In this document: one piece after another, positions 44,525 to 52,438 of the stretch
How positions within the stretch are numbered: position 1 is the first letter of the stretch
Layout of the letters: the number at the start of each line of letters is the position of its first letter
From: DATGMS01 sp040905145
Lineage (GTDB): Bacteria; Bacteroidota; Bacteroidia; Cytophagales; Cyclobacteriaceae
Reading direction: 5' to 3'
Assembly (NCBI GenBank): GCA_040905145.1
Contig: JBBDSC010000201.1
Span: 19,056-83,055, forward strand
Length of the DNA: 64,000 nucleotides
Translations under genes and position numbers: made by a program
The notes under the pieces: model-generated
Databases searched by the model: none
Seen by the model: only the letters and a program-made list of their open reading frames with translations
What the model was told of the DNA's origin: nothing

Positions 44525-45919
44525 TCAGTCGATCAACTTGGATTCCGGCTTGCCGACACCGGCTTGTTCCGCCAGACGTATCAATTCATGAAGTATAAGG
44601 GTTTCAATATTGGAAGCCCAGGTACTGGGCAACCCGTAAACCATTTGGGAGGTGGCGCCTTCATAACCACCCTCCCTCAAAATGGTAATAGAAGGTATAT
44701 AAGCCATGACATCGTTGGAATAGCCCATTACAAAGATATCCGGACCAAAGATTTTCTTCAGTTGAATAGCATATTCTACCACCAATTCGCCACCCAGCGT
44801 CATGATGGGTTGATCTCCCAGCTGCCAGACCTGTAATGGATAAGGGTAGGAGCTGTTGAAGGACTCTCCTTGTTGGAGGTTTTCGAGCAAACGGGAAGCC
44901 CACCTTTGCTGATAACCGGAAGAGTTTTCTATATATATGGTCAGTTCCTCTATAGTGGGTGAAGTAGTTAGGGGCAAATCCACCTCCGAATAAGCCGTCT
45001 GAAGCTGAGGTTCCAATTTCCTCATGTCCTCATGAAGCACCCGGTCCACAGCAGCGGCCAAAGTCTTTCCATATTGCTCTGCCAGTGGGATGGTGCGTCT
45101 GGGCAAGGGGTTTTGATCAGCACCAGCTCCTTGGAAAAACATCGCTGTTGCACCTGGATACAGCTTTTCCAGTTCAAGTTGGGCAAAGCCAGGGTAATCA
45201 CCGGACCAGTAGTACTCACTGAGAACCGTGGGGTGACAGGCGTATCCAAAGGTAATGGCCAAAATGTCCCCCGCACCATTGACCACTTTGATCACTGGAA
45301 CGGCATAATCGCTGGGCCCGTACAATTCGGTAACCCTGTCCAGGGTGTTGGCATCATTGTTCCGTCTATTGACCTGAAATCTCGAAACCCCATTTCCTGC
45401 ATAAAGTTCTACCGGTTGTAAAACCTTCAATGCGTTTCCCACCAAGGTGACCATTTGATTCACCAGCTTCTCCGAATATTCCTCTACTTGTTTTATCTGT
45501 TGATCATCCAAAGGATAAATATCAGAAAGGGCATTTTGTAAAACCGGTGCCGAATGGGTATGTGAGCTGTTTAAGATGATCTGTGCTTTGGACAGACCAT
45601 ATTGAGTTTCCAACATTTGCCTGATGCGGTCAGAAATATTTTTGGGAAGGCCCAGGAGATCCGCCGTGACGAGCACTGCCTGTTTACCAGTTGCATCCTC
45701 CAATGCCAATGCTTTGATCCACAAATCATGCAATTTTCCTTCGGCCGGGTGTTTGCGGGCGGCAAATCCCGCCATCCACAGGGGTTCTTCCGGGGTAATA
45801 ACGATTTGGGCAACTCCGGCTTTCCATCCAGCTTGGTTTTCCTTATCAGAGGACTGGGCAAACAAGGAGCTTGTTAAAAAGGAAGAAATCATCATAAGAA
45901 TAAAAGTGAGGATCTTCAT
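44525..45919 (-). CDS. Neutral/alkaline ceramidase-like hydrolase
   Basis: 464 residues. The Sec signal ends near LFAQS (about 22). It has the ceramidase N-domain zinc motifs: VTADLLGLPKNIS near 85, NSSHTHSAPVL near 117, ITFGYACHPTVLS near 224 and FFQGAGADQNPLPRR near 258. It hydrolyses an amide or related bond of an unknown substrate outside the cytoplasm. Its ATG overlaps the DegT stop (ATGA), so the two are translationally coupled. The related domain in the fusion at 36242-38713 has HTLHQHDAP where this one has SSHTHSAP. Confidence 0.82.
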   Translation of the reverse strand: MKILTFILMMISSFLTSSLFAQSSDKENQAGWKAGVAQIVITPEEPLWMAGFAARKHPAEGKLHDLWIKALALEDATGKQAVLVTADLLGLPKNISDRIRQMLETQYGLSKAQIILNSSHTHSAPVLQNALSDIYPLDDQQIKQVEEYSEKLVNQMVTLVGNALKVLQPVELYAGNGVSRFQVNRRNNDANTLDRVTELYGPSDYAVPVIKVVNGAGDILAITFGYACHPTVLSEYYWSGDYPGFAQLELEKLYPGATAMFFQGAGADQNPLPRRTIPLAEQYGKTLAAAVDRVLHEDMRKLEPQLQTAYSEVDLPLTTSPTIEELTIYIENSSGYQQRWASRLLENLQQGESFNSSYPYPLQVWQLGDQPIMTLGGELVVEYAIQLKKIFGPDIFVMGYSNDVMAYIPSITILREGGYEGATSQMVYGLPSTWASNIETLILHELIRLAEQAGVGKPESKLID

Positions 45920-47298
45920 ATTTGGTTTGATTTTTTTATTTTCCCTATATTTTTCTGGATTTTCTCAATGGCCATGGCAATATCATCCATATCCGACTTT
46001 GATCCAAGCAGCATGTTCTGGGTAAACCATACCGCTTCCTCATTGCACAACCGGTCATTTTCCGGACATTGGTTATTCTCCATATACTTGTTGTAATCCA
46101 GCATTTCTTTCGGATACATTTTTTTGTAATTTTTGGTCTTAAAGGCGTTTTCCAGAAATGGCATCGTATTGAGTGTAGTATACCCACTTGAACAGGGAAT
46201 ACCTTCTGCCCTTAGGGCTTTAAGGAAGTCTGCTCTTGATAAATCCTGAAAGGCTTCCTTTTTATATCGGAAAGGGAAGAGGTGATACGCCGCCCGCGTC
46301 ACATGATCATAAAGCCTATAGGGCAAAATACCAGGCATATCTTTTATTTGCTCCCTCAGGTATTCTGCATTTCTGCTCCTGGTCATAGATTGTTCTTCAA
46401 AGCGTTTGAATTGGGCAAGTCCTATGGCGGCCTGGTATTCTGTCAACCGCAATTTGGTTCCTGGGATCTGTGTACCGGAATTAACTTCACCCACCATGGT
46501 CCCATAGGGGTTTCCATAATTATGGTAGGAAAAACACCGGTCCATAAATTCATCGTCATTACTGACAATGGCACCGCCTTCCCCTATCGGGATGTTTTTT
46601 GAATTCTGAAAGCTAAAACAACCTGCATTACCAAATGTCCCTACTTGCTTGTGGTCGATCTCTGCCGTCCAAGCCTGACAGGCATCTTCTACCACCACTA
46701 AATTATGCCTGTTCGCTATGTCCATGACCTTCACCATATCAGCCGGTAATCCACAGATGTGGACAGGTAATATGGCCCGGGTCCTGGGGGTGATTTTTTC
46801 TTCTATCTTGGCAGGATCTATTTGAAAAGTCTCAGGATCAACGTCCACGAAAACGGGCATTGCCCCGGTTGCCAGCACAGCAGCGACTGTTGCGATAAAA
46901 GTATAAGGGGGCACCAAAACCTCGTCCCCACCTCCGACATCCAGCTGAATCAGGGAAGCTATAAGGGCATTGGTCCCATTGACCGTTGTTAAACAACGCT
47001 TGGCACCTACTGTTTCAGCCCATTTGTCTTCAAATTCGCTCACCACACCCGCCCTTGACCAAGTTCCACTTCGAATAACCTGAAGAACCTGCTTCTCATC
47101 TGTTTCGGGATTCCAGATGGGCCATTCTGGCCAACCACTGGTGTGGATGGGATCACCTCCCAAAACTGCAGGGGCGGGGGATTTCTGACTGGCCCATACC
47201 TTTGAGGCAGTTCCCAAAGAAAGTACTGTTCCAGCTCCTACTAAAGCATTTTGCTTGATGAAATTCCTTCTTGAGTACGTTTTATTTAATATCTTCAT
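45916..47298 (-). CDS. DegT/DnrJ/EryC1 aminotransferase with twin-arginine export signal
   Basis: 460 residues. YSRRNFIKQNALVGAGTVL is a Tat-type leader, unusual for a PLP sugar aminotransferase. The aminotransferase domain follows: VNGTNALIASL near 106 (PLP phosphate site), VLVPPYTFIATVAAV near 128, VVEDACQAW near 203 with the Asp, and SFQNSKNIPIGEGG, in which Lys234 forms the Schiff base. It would transfer an amino group to or from a keto-sugar. If exported through Tat it would carry its cofactor folded. It is translationally coupled to the ceramidase-like gene. Confidence 0.82.
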   Translation of the reverse strand: MKILNKTYSRRNFIKQNALVGAGTVLSLGTASKVWASQKSPAPAVLGGDPIHTSGWPEWPIWNPETDEKQVLQVIRSGTWSRAGVVSEFEDKWAETVGAKRCLTTVNGTNALIASLIQLDVGGGDEVLVPPYTFIATVAAVLATGAMPVFVDVDPETFQIDPAKIEEKITPRTRAILPVHICGLPADMVKVMDIANRHNLVVVEDACQAWTAEIDHKQVGTFGNAGCFSFQNSKNIPIGEGGAIVSNDDEFMDRCFSYHNYGNPYGTMVGEVNSGTQIPGTKLRLTEYQAAIGLAQFKRFEEQSMTRSRNAEYLREQIKDMPGILPYRLYDHVTRAAYHLFPFRYKKEAFQDLSRADFLKALRAEGIPCSSGYTTLNTMPFLENAFKTKNYKKMYPKEMLDYNKYMENNQCPENDRLCNEEAVWFTQNMLLGSKSDMDDIAMAIEKIQKNIGKIKKSNQI

Positions 47299-47426
47299 GA
47301 TTTTTAATTTTGATGAATGATCAACTGCCCAGATCTTACGGGCTTTGATGTGCTGCTGTATGATATACTTAAAAGGCTTTCAGCAAGGTTCTATAGTAGT
47401 CATATATTTTTAAAATAGCAATGGCA

Positions 47427-47903
47427 TTATATATTTAAGAACTTTTTTATATTACCTGATCTTAATAGGGTTTTGGTTTTTTCGTCAGCTTCATTTTCCC
47501 TCAGGGATGCTATACGTAACAATCCAGTACGGTAATCCAAGATTGGCGAATGTGTCCCAAAAGCAAATTTATCCTTTCCGTACAATTTCAGGAGTTCCCC
47601 CAAGTTAATAATGTTTCTACCTGAGGTGTCCATCACCATATCAGCTTTTTGAAAGAGTTTTGTTTCTTCCTCGTCCACATGGGTGTTGTTAGCGACATTT
47701 AGGATTAAGAATTTTGCATCCGGGACGGCTTTTACTATAGGAACAATGTCTTTTAATGTCCATTCCTGCATGATATCCAACCATGAACTGGGCCTGCTGT
47801 CCACCATGCGCAGGGAAAGCGCGACGGGGAGACCGCGATCCCGGACTCTTTTCACCAGGTCAATACAGGCAGGATTTACCAGATCATAACCATGGTATAA
47901 CAT
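47427..47903 (-). pseudogene. Amidohydrolase-2-like protein, C-terminal half
   Basis: 158 residues resembling the second half of an amidohydrolase: LSLRMVDSRPSSW, AKFLILNVANNTH, DMVMDTSGRNIINLGELL and FAFGTHSPILDYRTGLLRI, with the DT and GTHSP segments near the end that hold metal ligands in complete members. The N-terminal half with its HxH motif is missing. Its start overlaps the end of the adjacent amidohydrolase gene in another frame, so it probably arose from a deletion joining two related genes. It is not expected to be active. Confidence 0.6.
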
Positions 47904-48817
47904 TTCTACCCGCCTTTCTTAATATATTGTTATAGTTTTCAAAGAATATTTTTTTTCGCTGTGATTCTGTCAAATCCGCTGCAAGCACATGTCCAACTCC
48001 CTGGTAAAAGCTGTTGTCACAGCCAAACAAAATCCGGTCTTCTCCAACTTGCTCCATGGCAAAATCAATGATATCCGCTTCGTTATTACTTCCGGAAATA
48101 TCCACAAAAACATTGGGAAGATGTTTAACGGCTTTGCAGGCGTCTACCCAATCCCCCCCCACCAGCAAGGTGAGCCAACTGAAACATGGCCTCGGGAGAG
48201 CGCTTGGCTGCTTCCACAAAATCTTCTGGTGTGGATACATTGGCAGGTTCCCTGGGGTCATACTCGATTCTGGATTTGCCAATGCCCATATGCATTAATA
48301 TAATCATCTTAAGATCAATAAACTTTTCAATGATTGGATAAAATAATGGATCGCTTAATTTGACATGGTTGTAAAGTTTTAAGCCTACCATTCCATGGTC
48401 GACACATCTTTCTATCTCTTCCATGGATTCTTTGAGATAGGTGGGATTAAGAGTGGGCTGGCCGATAAACCTCTCCGGATATTTTTTCACTGCTTTTAAG
48501 ATCAGGTTGTTACTCTTGATAAATTCTTCCGGTGTCCCTTCACTTCCCGGGGCCATCGGCCTGGAGATGACCAGTTTTTCAATTCCCAGCCTGTCTGCAA
48601 AGTCTATTTGAGTTTCTGGACTGTCTTCGGAAAAATATATATGGGCATGGGAATCGATCTTCCGATATCTCATCACCTCCTCCATCAAGCTTTCTGTAGG
48701 AGGACGGGCAGTTTGTTTCTTAGAGGAAAATCCCATGAGATTGGCCCCCAAAACGATACCTGATGCTGAAGCAGCAGCATTTGCAAAAAACTTCCTCCGG
48801 TTTATTAAGTTCGCCAT
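47884..48817 (-). pseudogene. Amidohydrolase-2 with RR signal, frameshifted in a G8 tract
   Basis: Two frames together give a complete protein of about 310 residues. The first (48817 to about 48154) has a Tat-like INRRKFFANAAASASG leader, KIDSHAHIYFS near 52 (HxH) and IILMHMGIGK near 172. Reading shifts at a run of eight G (minus strand; 48153-48160), after which the other frame continues DWVDACKAVKHLPNVFVDIS and DRILFGCDNSF, with the conserved Asp. Removing one G restores one frame. This is a damaged gene, a sequencing error in a homopolymer, or a slippage-prone switch; sequence alone cannot decide. Confidence 0.7.
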
Positions 48818-48906
48818 ATTTACGTTCTAAATTTTCAATAATAATACACGAATATTAGTAAAAAGATACTAATAACTCAATTTTGTCTTATCCAAATCCA
48901 AACAGG

Positions 48907-49777
48907 TTAACTGGACGAAAAACCAGCAATGATTTCTTCGGATGTAATGGAATACTGCCCAAACATTTCGAGTAGAAGAACCGCACCATGAGTTTGTGCC
49001 AAGGCGGGTTGGGTCTCGGCTGATTCCATGCCGGTGGTGCAATCGCGGACAAGGATGACCTGATAGCCCCTATTGCTCATTTGGACCGTTCCATAGTCCC
49101 TACTGAGGATACAGGCATTGGTTGAATCCTGCGAAGAAGAGGAAGAGTATGTTTTCTTTTTTGCAGTAACGATGAAGCTCTTCTCCGGTGGCTACCACCG
49201 CCTCATTGGCTTTGGGCTGGACTTTAGGATGGAAGGAAAGTTCAGGGAGATTTTGCCTTTCCTCTTCCCTGGGTTCATGTGGACGCTTGTAGGCCTGATA
49301 AGGCCCACTTAGGCTTCGGAACTGCTGTGGAGGCCAGTCATCGTTTTTTGCCACCATCTCGGGTTCATCAACAAGCTTCACCCAATTGGGATGCTGCTTT
49401 GCCACCGGTGGGGAGGGAGCGTGGATGACGGTCATGCCGGATTGCCTGCATGCGGACACCAGCGGAATGAGCTTTTCATTGATGACCTTTTCCCCTCTTT
49501 CTTCGGTGTCTTTGAGATAATGACGCTGCCAGACGTCCACCAGTACAAGTGCTGTCTGGGACAAAGGGATGGTCCAGTCAAGGTTTGAATAGCCGGTGTT
49601 TGTCTCCAGCCACTCGACACCAGGATCAACATGCCAGCGGTGGTAACGTGGCTTGATATTCAGGCTTTTTGGAGCGGATTGGGCAAATAGGGACGGCGGC
49701 AAGCCCATGCTGAGTACCGCCCCGGTCAGTGAATTTCTCTTCAGAAATTCACGTCTGGAATAATTATTATTTGACAT
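48907..49777 (-). pseudogene. Isochorismatase-family hydrolase with RR signal, frameshifted
   Basis: Twin-arginine leader YSRREFLKRNSLTGAVLSMG, then the isochorismatase fold: TALVLVDVWQRHY near 76 (first Asp of the triad), VIHAPSPP near 117 and LFFAGFN near 215. The frame then breaks at about 49121. In another frame it continues NACILSRDYGTVQMSNRG and on to a stop at 48907-48909. The expected text there is GFNTNACILSRD, so about two bases are missing, just before the catalytic Cys. Both halves are otherwise well preserved, so decay is recent or this is an assembly error. Confidence 0.7.
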
Positions 49778-49867
49778 TAGAGGCTGTTTTCAATTGGGTA
49801 CGTTAACGCAATCTTAGGTATAACATTGAATAGCAATAGGCATAATTACAAATATAGGTCAATATCA

Positions 49868-49949
49868 TTTAGTTAAGCTGTCGGTGGGGACACCGACAGC
49901 GGCGTCCGGGCTGGTGTCTCCATCGGCCCTTCGTCCTCCCTTAACTAAA
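49868..49949. repeat. GC-rich REP-like structured repeat
   Basis: Outer terminal inverted repeats TTTAGTTAAG (49868-49877) and CTTAACTAAA (49940-49949) enclose a GC-rich core. The core starts with a perfect hairpin GCTGTCGGTG-GGGA-CACCGACAGC (49877-49900) and then has GGCGTCCGGGCTGG. The surrounding sequence is AT-rich, so the element looks inserted. Its size and form resemble REP/BIME-type elements. No associated transposase was seen nearby. Confidence 0.7.
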
Positions 49950-49965
49950 CGGTTTTAAATAATAA

Positions 49966-49981
49966 GTGTACGTACCAGAAA
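49966..49981 (+). promoter_or_regulatory. Operator-like site, copy 3 (weaker)
   Basis: GTGTACGTACCAGAAA matches the two stronger sites at 27846 and 55876 around the TACGTACC core and the following GAAA. It lies 189 bases upstream of the isochorismatase-like gene (minus strand) and 87 bases upstream of the small membrane protein gene. Weak evidence alone. Confidence 0.35.
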
Positions 49982-50052
49982 TTTAAAAAATAAATCCAAA
50001 AGAAAAAAGATTTGATTTTTTTATATTGTTAACCAATTTGGGAAACCTTTAC

Positions 50053-50478
50053 ATGACAGATGAAGATAAGGCTATAGAGAATGGCATATTCTGGTGGCAT
50101 ATCGGCATATTTTCGTTTTTTAACATACTTATTGGTTATTATTTACACCATGAACTGGAAGTGGATTGCACCAGCTCTTTTCCTACTTTTATAGCTATAG
50201 CATTTCACCTTCTGGTTATTGATTATTCACTTTTCCAACATCATGAGAATATATACCATGACACCGGGCGCTGGATAATGGCAGGTGCAGTAATTGCAGG
50301 ATGGGGCATTGGTGCAATGTTTTCACTGCCGGGCATCATCTCATCAAGCCTGTTTGCTTTACTGGCAGGTGCTATAGTTGTTAATGCCTTAAAAGAAGAG
50401 CTGCCGAAAGAGAAAGAGAGTAACTTTGTCTTTTTTTTCATAGGAGCAACATTTTACGCATTTTTGATGCTTGTATAG
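50053..50478 (+). CDS. Small membrane protein, probably the C-terminal part of a larger one
   Basis: 141 residues from the ATG at 50053; a TTG at 50026 would extend it by nine residues. Four or five hydrophobic helices are seen: IGIFSFFNILIGYYL, FIAIAFHLLVIDYSL, WIMAGAVIAGWGIGAMF, SLFALLAGAIVVNALKEELP and VFFFIGATFYAFLML. The YHDTGRWIMAGAVIAGWG and NALKEELPKEKES segments resemble the end of a conserved bacterial membrane protein of about 230-250 residues, so the N-terminal third is probably missing. An in-frame stop lies 69 bases upstream of the ATG (49984). It is possibly inactive. Confidence 0.6.
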   Translation: MTDEDKAIENGIFWWHIGIFSFFNILIGYYLHHELEVDCTSSFPTFIAIAFHLLVIDYSLFQHHENIYHDTGRWIMAGAVIAGWGIGAMFSLPGIISSSLFALLAGAIVVNALKEELPKEKESNFVFFFIGATFYAFLMLV

Positions 50479-51002
50479 TTGAATGGACTGTAGGACTTGC
50501 AGAAAAACATTATAAAACCGAGGCTGTCGTGTTTTAGTAGTTTAAGATAAGATATTCTTTCACCTTAACCTTTAGATTAAACGATCGTTTATAAATTTCT
50601 GTACCATCAAAGAATGCAGAACTATGGAAAAANNNNNNNNNNNNNNNNNNNNNNNNNNNNNNNNNNNNNNNNNNNNNNNNNNNNNNNNNNNNNNNNNNNN
50701 NNNNNNNNNNNNNNNNNNNNNNNNNNNNNNNNACGAGGAAGATGCCAGCCCAATGATATCCGGATAGGTAGAGACGGGAGAATGTATGTCTGCGTTGGCA
50801 TAGCCGACAGTTCAGGATATATGGACGAAAATATGATCCCGTTTGTGCTGAAGGCCCCCGACGGACATCCTACCCCGGCTAAAGACATTGTGCTTCCTGG
50901 ATTCTGCATAGCACAAACCTGTATCATGGAATCTTCAGTTCCATCATTCCACTGTTCCACCATTCAACGATGTGCCAATCACCATTGATGACTAAAAAGA
51001 AA
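50479..51002. other. Region with assembly gap and a gene fragment
   Basis: Contains 100 N at 50633-50732. Directly after the gap, the plus-strand frame from 50733 to about 50930 is open and has coding character, with IRIGRDGRMYVCVGIADSSG and ENMIPFVLKAPDG. It resembles the blade of a propeller protein, so it is probably the 3-prime part of a gene lost in the gap. Its continuation dissolves into a low-complexity tract (TTCCATCATTCCACTGTTCC and similar, about 50920-50965). Confidence 0.4.
50633..50732. other. Assembly gap (100 N)
   Basis: Exactly 100 unknown bases. Directly followed by a gene fragment on the plus strand. True length unknown. Confidence 0.99.
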
Positions 51003-51353
51003 TCAAGGTTCACCGCGTTCCAGATCGTCATTGTCAGCGCTGCCCAGGCTATAATGATTGTTTTCTTCATCTTCGGAGCCTCGATCCTCCTGGTCATCAT
51101 CCAGTCCTCTTCCCGGTATATCCAGGTCCTTTCCTTCAAAATCCACTTCGTCTACCCTTTGCTTGAGTTGTTCGTCTTCATTAAGGTCCATACTCAAATC
51201 CCTTGGCCCTAAGGCTTCCAGATCTTCCGGCGTTACCTCCCCTTCATTTGACAATTCCTCAGGGGATTTTAGGTGCTCTTTCTCATATTGATCCATGGAT
51301 TTGTTCCTGGATTCTTTATTTCTGTTTTCGGAATTTTCTTTATTTGTAGCCAT
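51003..51353 (-). CDS. Small acidic hydrophilic protein
   Basis: 116 residues from the ATG at 51353 (an earlier ATG at 51362 adds three residues). It is very hydrophilic and acidic throughout, with no hydrophobic core: EGEVTPEDLEALGPRDLSMD, LDIPGRGLDDDQEDRGSEDE and NNHYSLGSADNDDLE. The order of LGPxDLSMD, LDxPG and GSEDEENN segments is that of a small conserved family in Bacteroidota with no known function. It is probably intrinsically disordered. It stands alone among remnants and gaps. Confidence 0.75.
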   Translation of the reverse strand: MATNKENSENRNKESRNKSMDQYEKEHLKSPEELSNEGEVTPEDLEALGPRDLSMDLNEDEQLKQRVDEVDFEGKDLDIPGRGLDDDQEDRGSEDEENNHYSLGSADNDDLERGEP

Positions 51354-51544
51354 GATCTTCATTGTTTGGTTATAGTTTAAAATTAAACAATTACTATGCC
51401 ACGGAGGTACACAAAGGAAAGCACAAAATGCACTGGGAATGAAACAACACGTTGTGTACCATGGATTTTGTGGTAAAATATTCAGCGGAAATCTAGAATT
51501 ATGTGGCCTATCTCATTTCGCCAAATTGGGGAAAGGGAGTGAAA

Positions 51545-51808
51545 TTATTTGCCAATAGTACCTGTAGGGATTAATTTATTCAGTGTATAACAAATGAGTT
51601 TATTGGCCAATGGGGTGCCTTCTTTATTTTTTATATTTTCCAATTTCAACTCATAGACATAGCCCGGTTTTAAAGCATTGAGTGCTACGGTTATTTTCTT
51701 GTGATCCTGGGAAATGGTGATTTGGCTAACCGGTACGGTTTGGACATCACTTTGGGTAGATTTATCCACAGGCTCATCGTAGGGTTTCTTTTTATGTTCA
51801 TATAGCAA
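51545..51808 (-). pseudogene. C-terminal remnant of a large dehydrogenase-like secreted protein
   Basis: 87 codons. VSQITISQDHKKITVALNAL, KPGYVYELKLENIKNKEG and YTLNKLIPTG match the usual end of large propeller/membrane-bound-dehydrogenase-type proteins of this phylum. Everything before is missing and there is an assembly gap upstream on the minus strand. The ATG that would open this frame has no signal peptide. It is presumably the tail of a gene truncated by the gap or by IS activity. Confidence 0.6.
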
Positions 51809-51931
51809 TGCCTAAATTTGTAATGAGATAAGAGTAGCCTTTCCCACCACCGGTAGGCCCGGACTCATCAGGTTTAGCCCCGTAAATCGTATGTTTGATT
51901 TTCACCCAACTCCGCTCTTGCATGCTTTTTG

Positions 51932-52031
51932 NNNNNNNNNNNNNNNNNNNNNNNNNNNNNNNNNNNNNNNNNNNNNNNNNNNNNNNNNNNNNNNNNNNNN
52001 NNNNNNNNNNNNNNNNNNNNNNNNNNNNNNN
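51932..52031. other. Assembly gap (100 N)
   Basis: Exactly 100 unknown bases between gene and transposase remnants. A fragment ending in GPTGGGKGYSYLI lies on its left on the minus strand. A repeated IS copy is a likely reason for the break. Confidence 0.99.
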
Positions 52032-52103
52032 CATCACCAAAGTGATTTTTTCCGCATCCGGGCACATCTCCTCTGATATCCTTTTTATAAACATTATGTT
52101 GTT
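52032..52103 (-). mobile_element. IS630-family transposase fragment
   Basis: The minus-strand frame reads NIMFIKRISEEMCPDAEKIT and on to LVM, where the gap begins. CPDAEKITLVM followed by DN is the beginning of the DDE-domain core in IS630-family transposases that require a NTH segment next. Only about 24 residues are visible, so this is a small remnant or the edge of a copy lost in the gap. Confidence 0.5.
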
Positions 52104-52333
52104 CTGACATCATTGAAACAACATTCGGCAGGTACAAGAATGAACTTGGCAAAAACCCGATGAGCGGGATAACCGATCTGGTACTAATCATTCCGGCCTT
52201 AACGTCAGGACTGTCCGCTGATGAAGTAAATGCAGCTATTGATAACTGTAGCGTCAAAGACATTGAAGAATTGAAAAAAATCAACCTCTACAATTCTCTT
52301 TTATCAAGGAGAAAAGCGGTGTTTCATAACTAA
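52092..52333 (+). mobile_element. Transposase C-terminal fragment, CCSDIIE type
   Basis: A plus-strand frame running from about 52092 to the stop at 52331-52333 reads LCCSDIIETTFGRYKNELGK, then NPMSGITDLVLIIPALTSGL and ends SRRKAVFHN. The CCSDIIE block, the GRYKN segment and the KKR-like end fit the C-terminus of a transposase family whose N-terminal part is missing. It meets the IS630 fragment head-on, so at least two elements inserted here. Confidence 0.55.
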
Positions 52334-52438
52334 ATGGAGAGAATATAAGTTTTGAATATTCGAGGTTTAATTCACCCCACCTAAAGGGGCGACATACCTT
52401 AACGCAGGGTGTATGCCGTGGTGTGTTAATCTGTAGCA

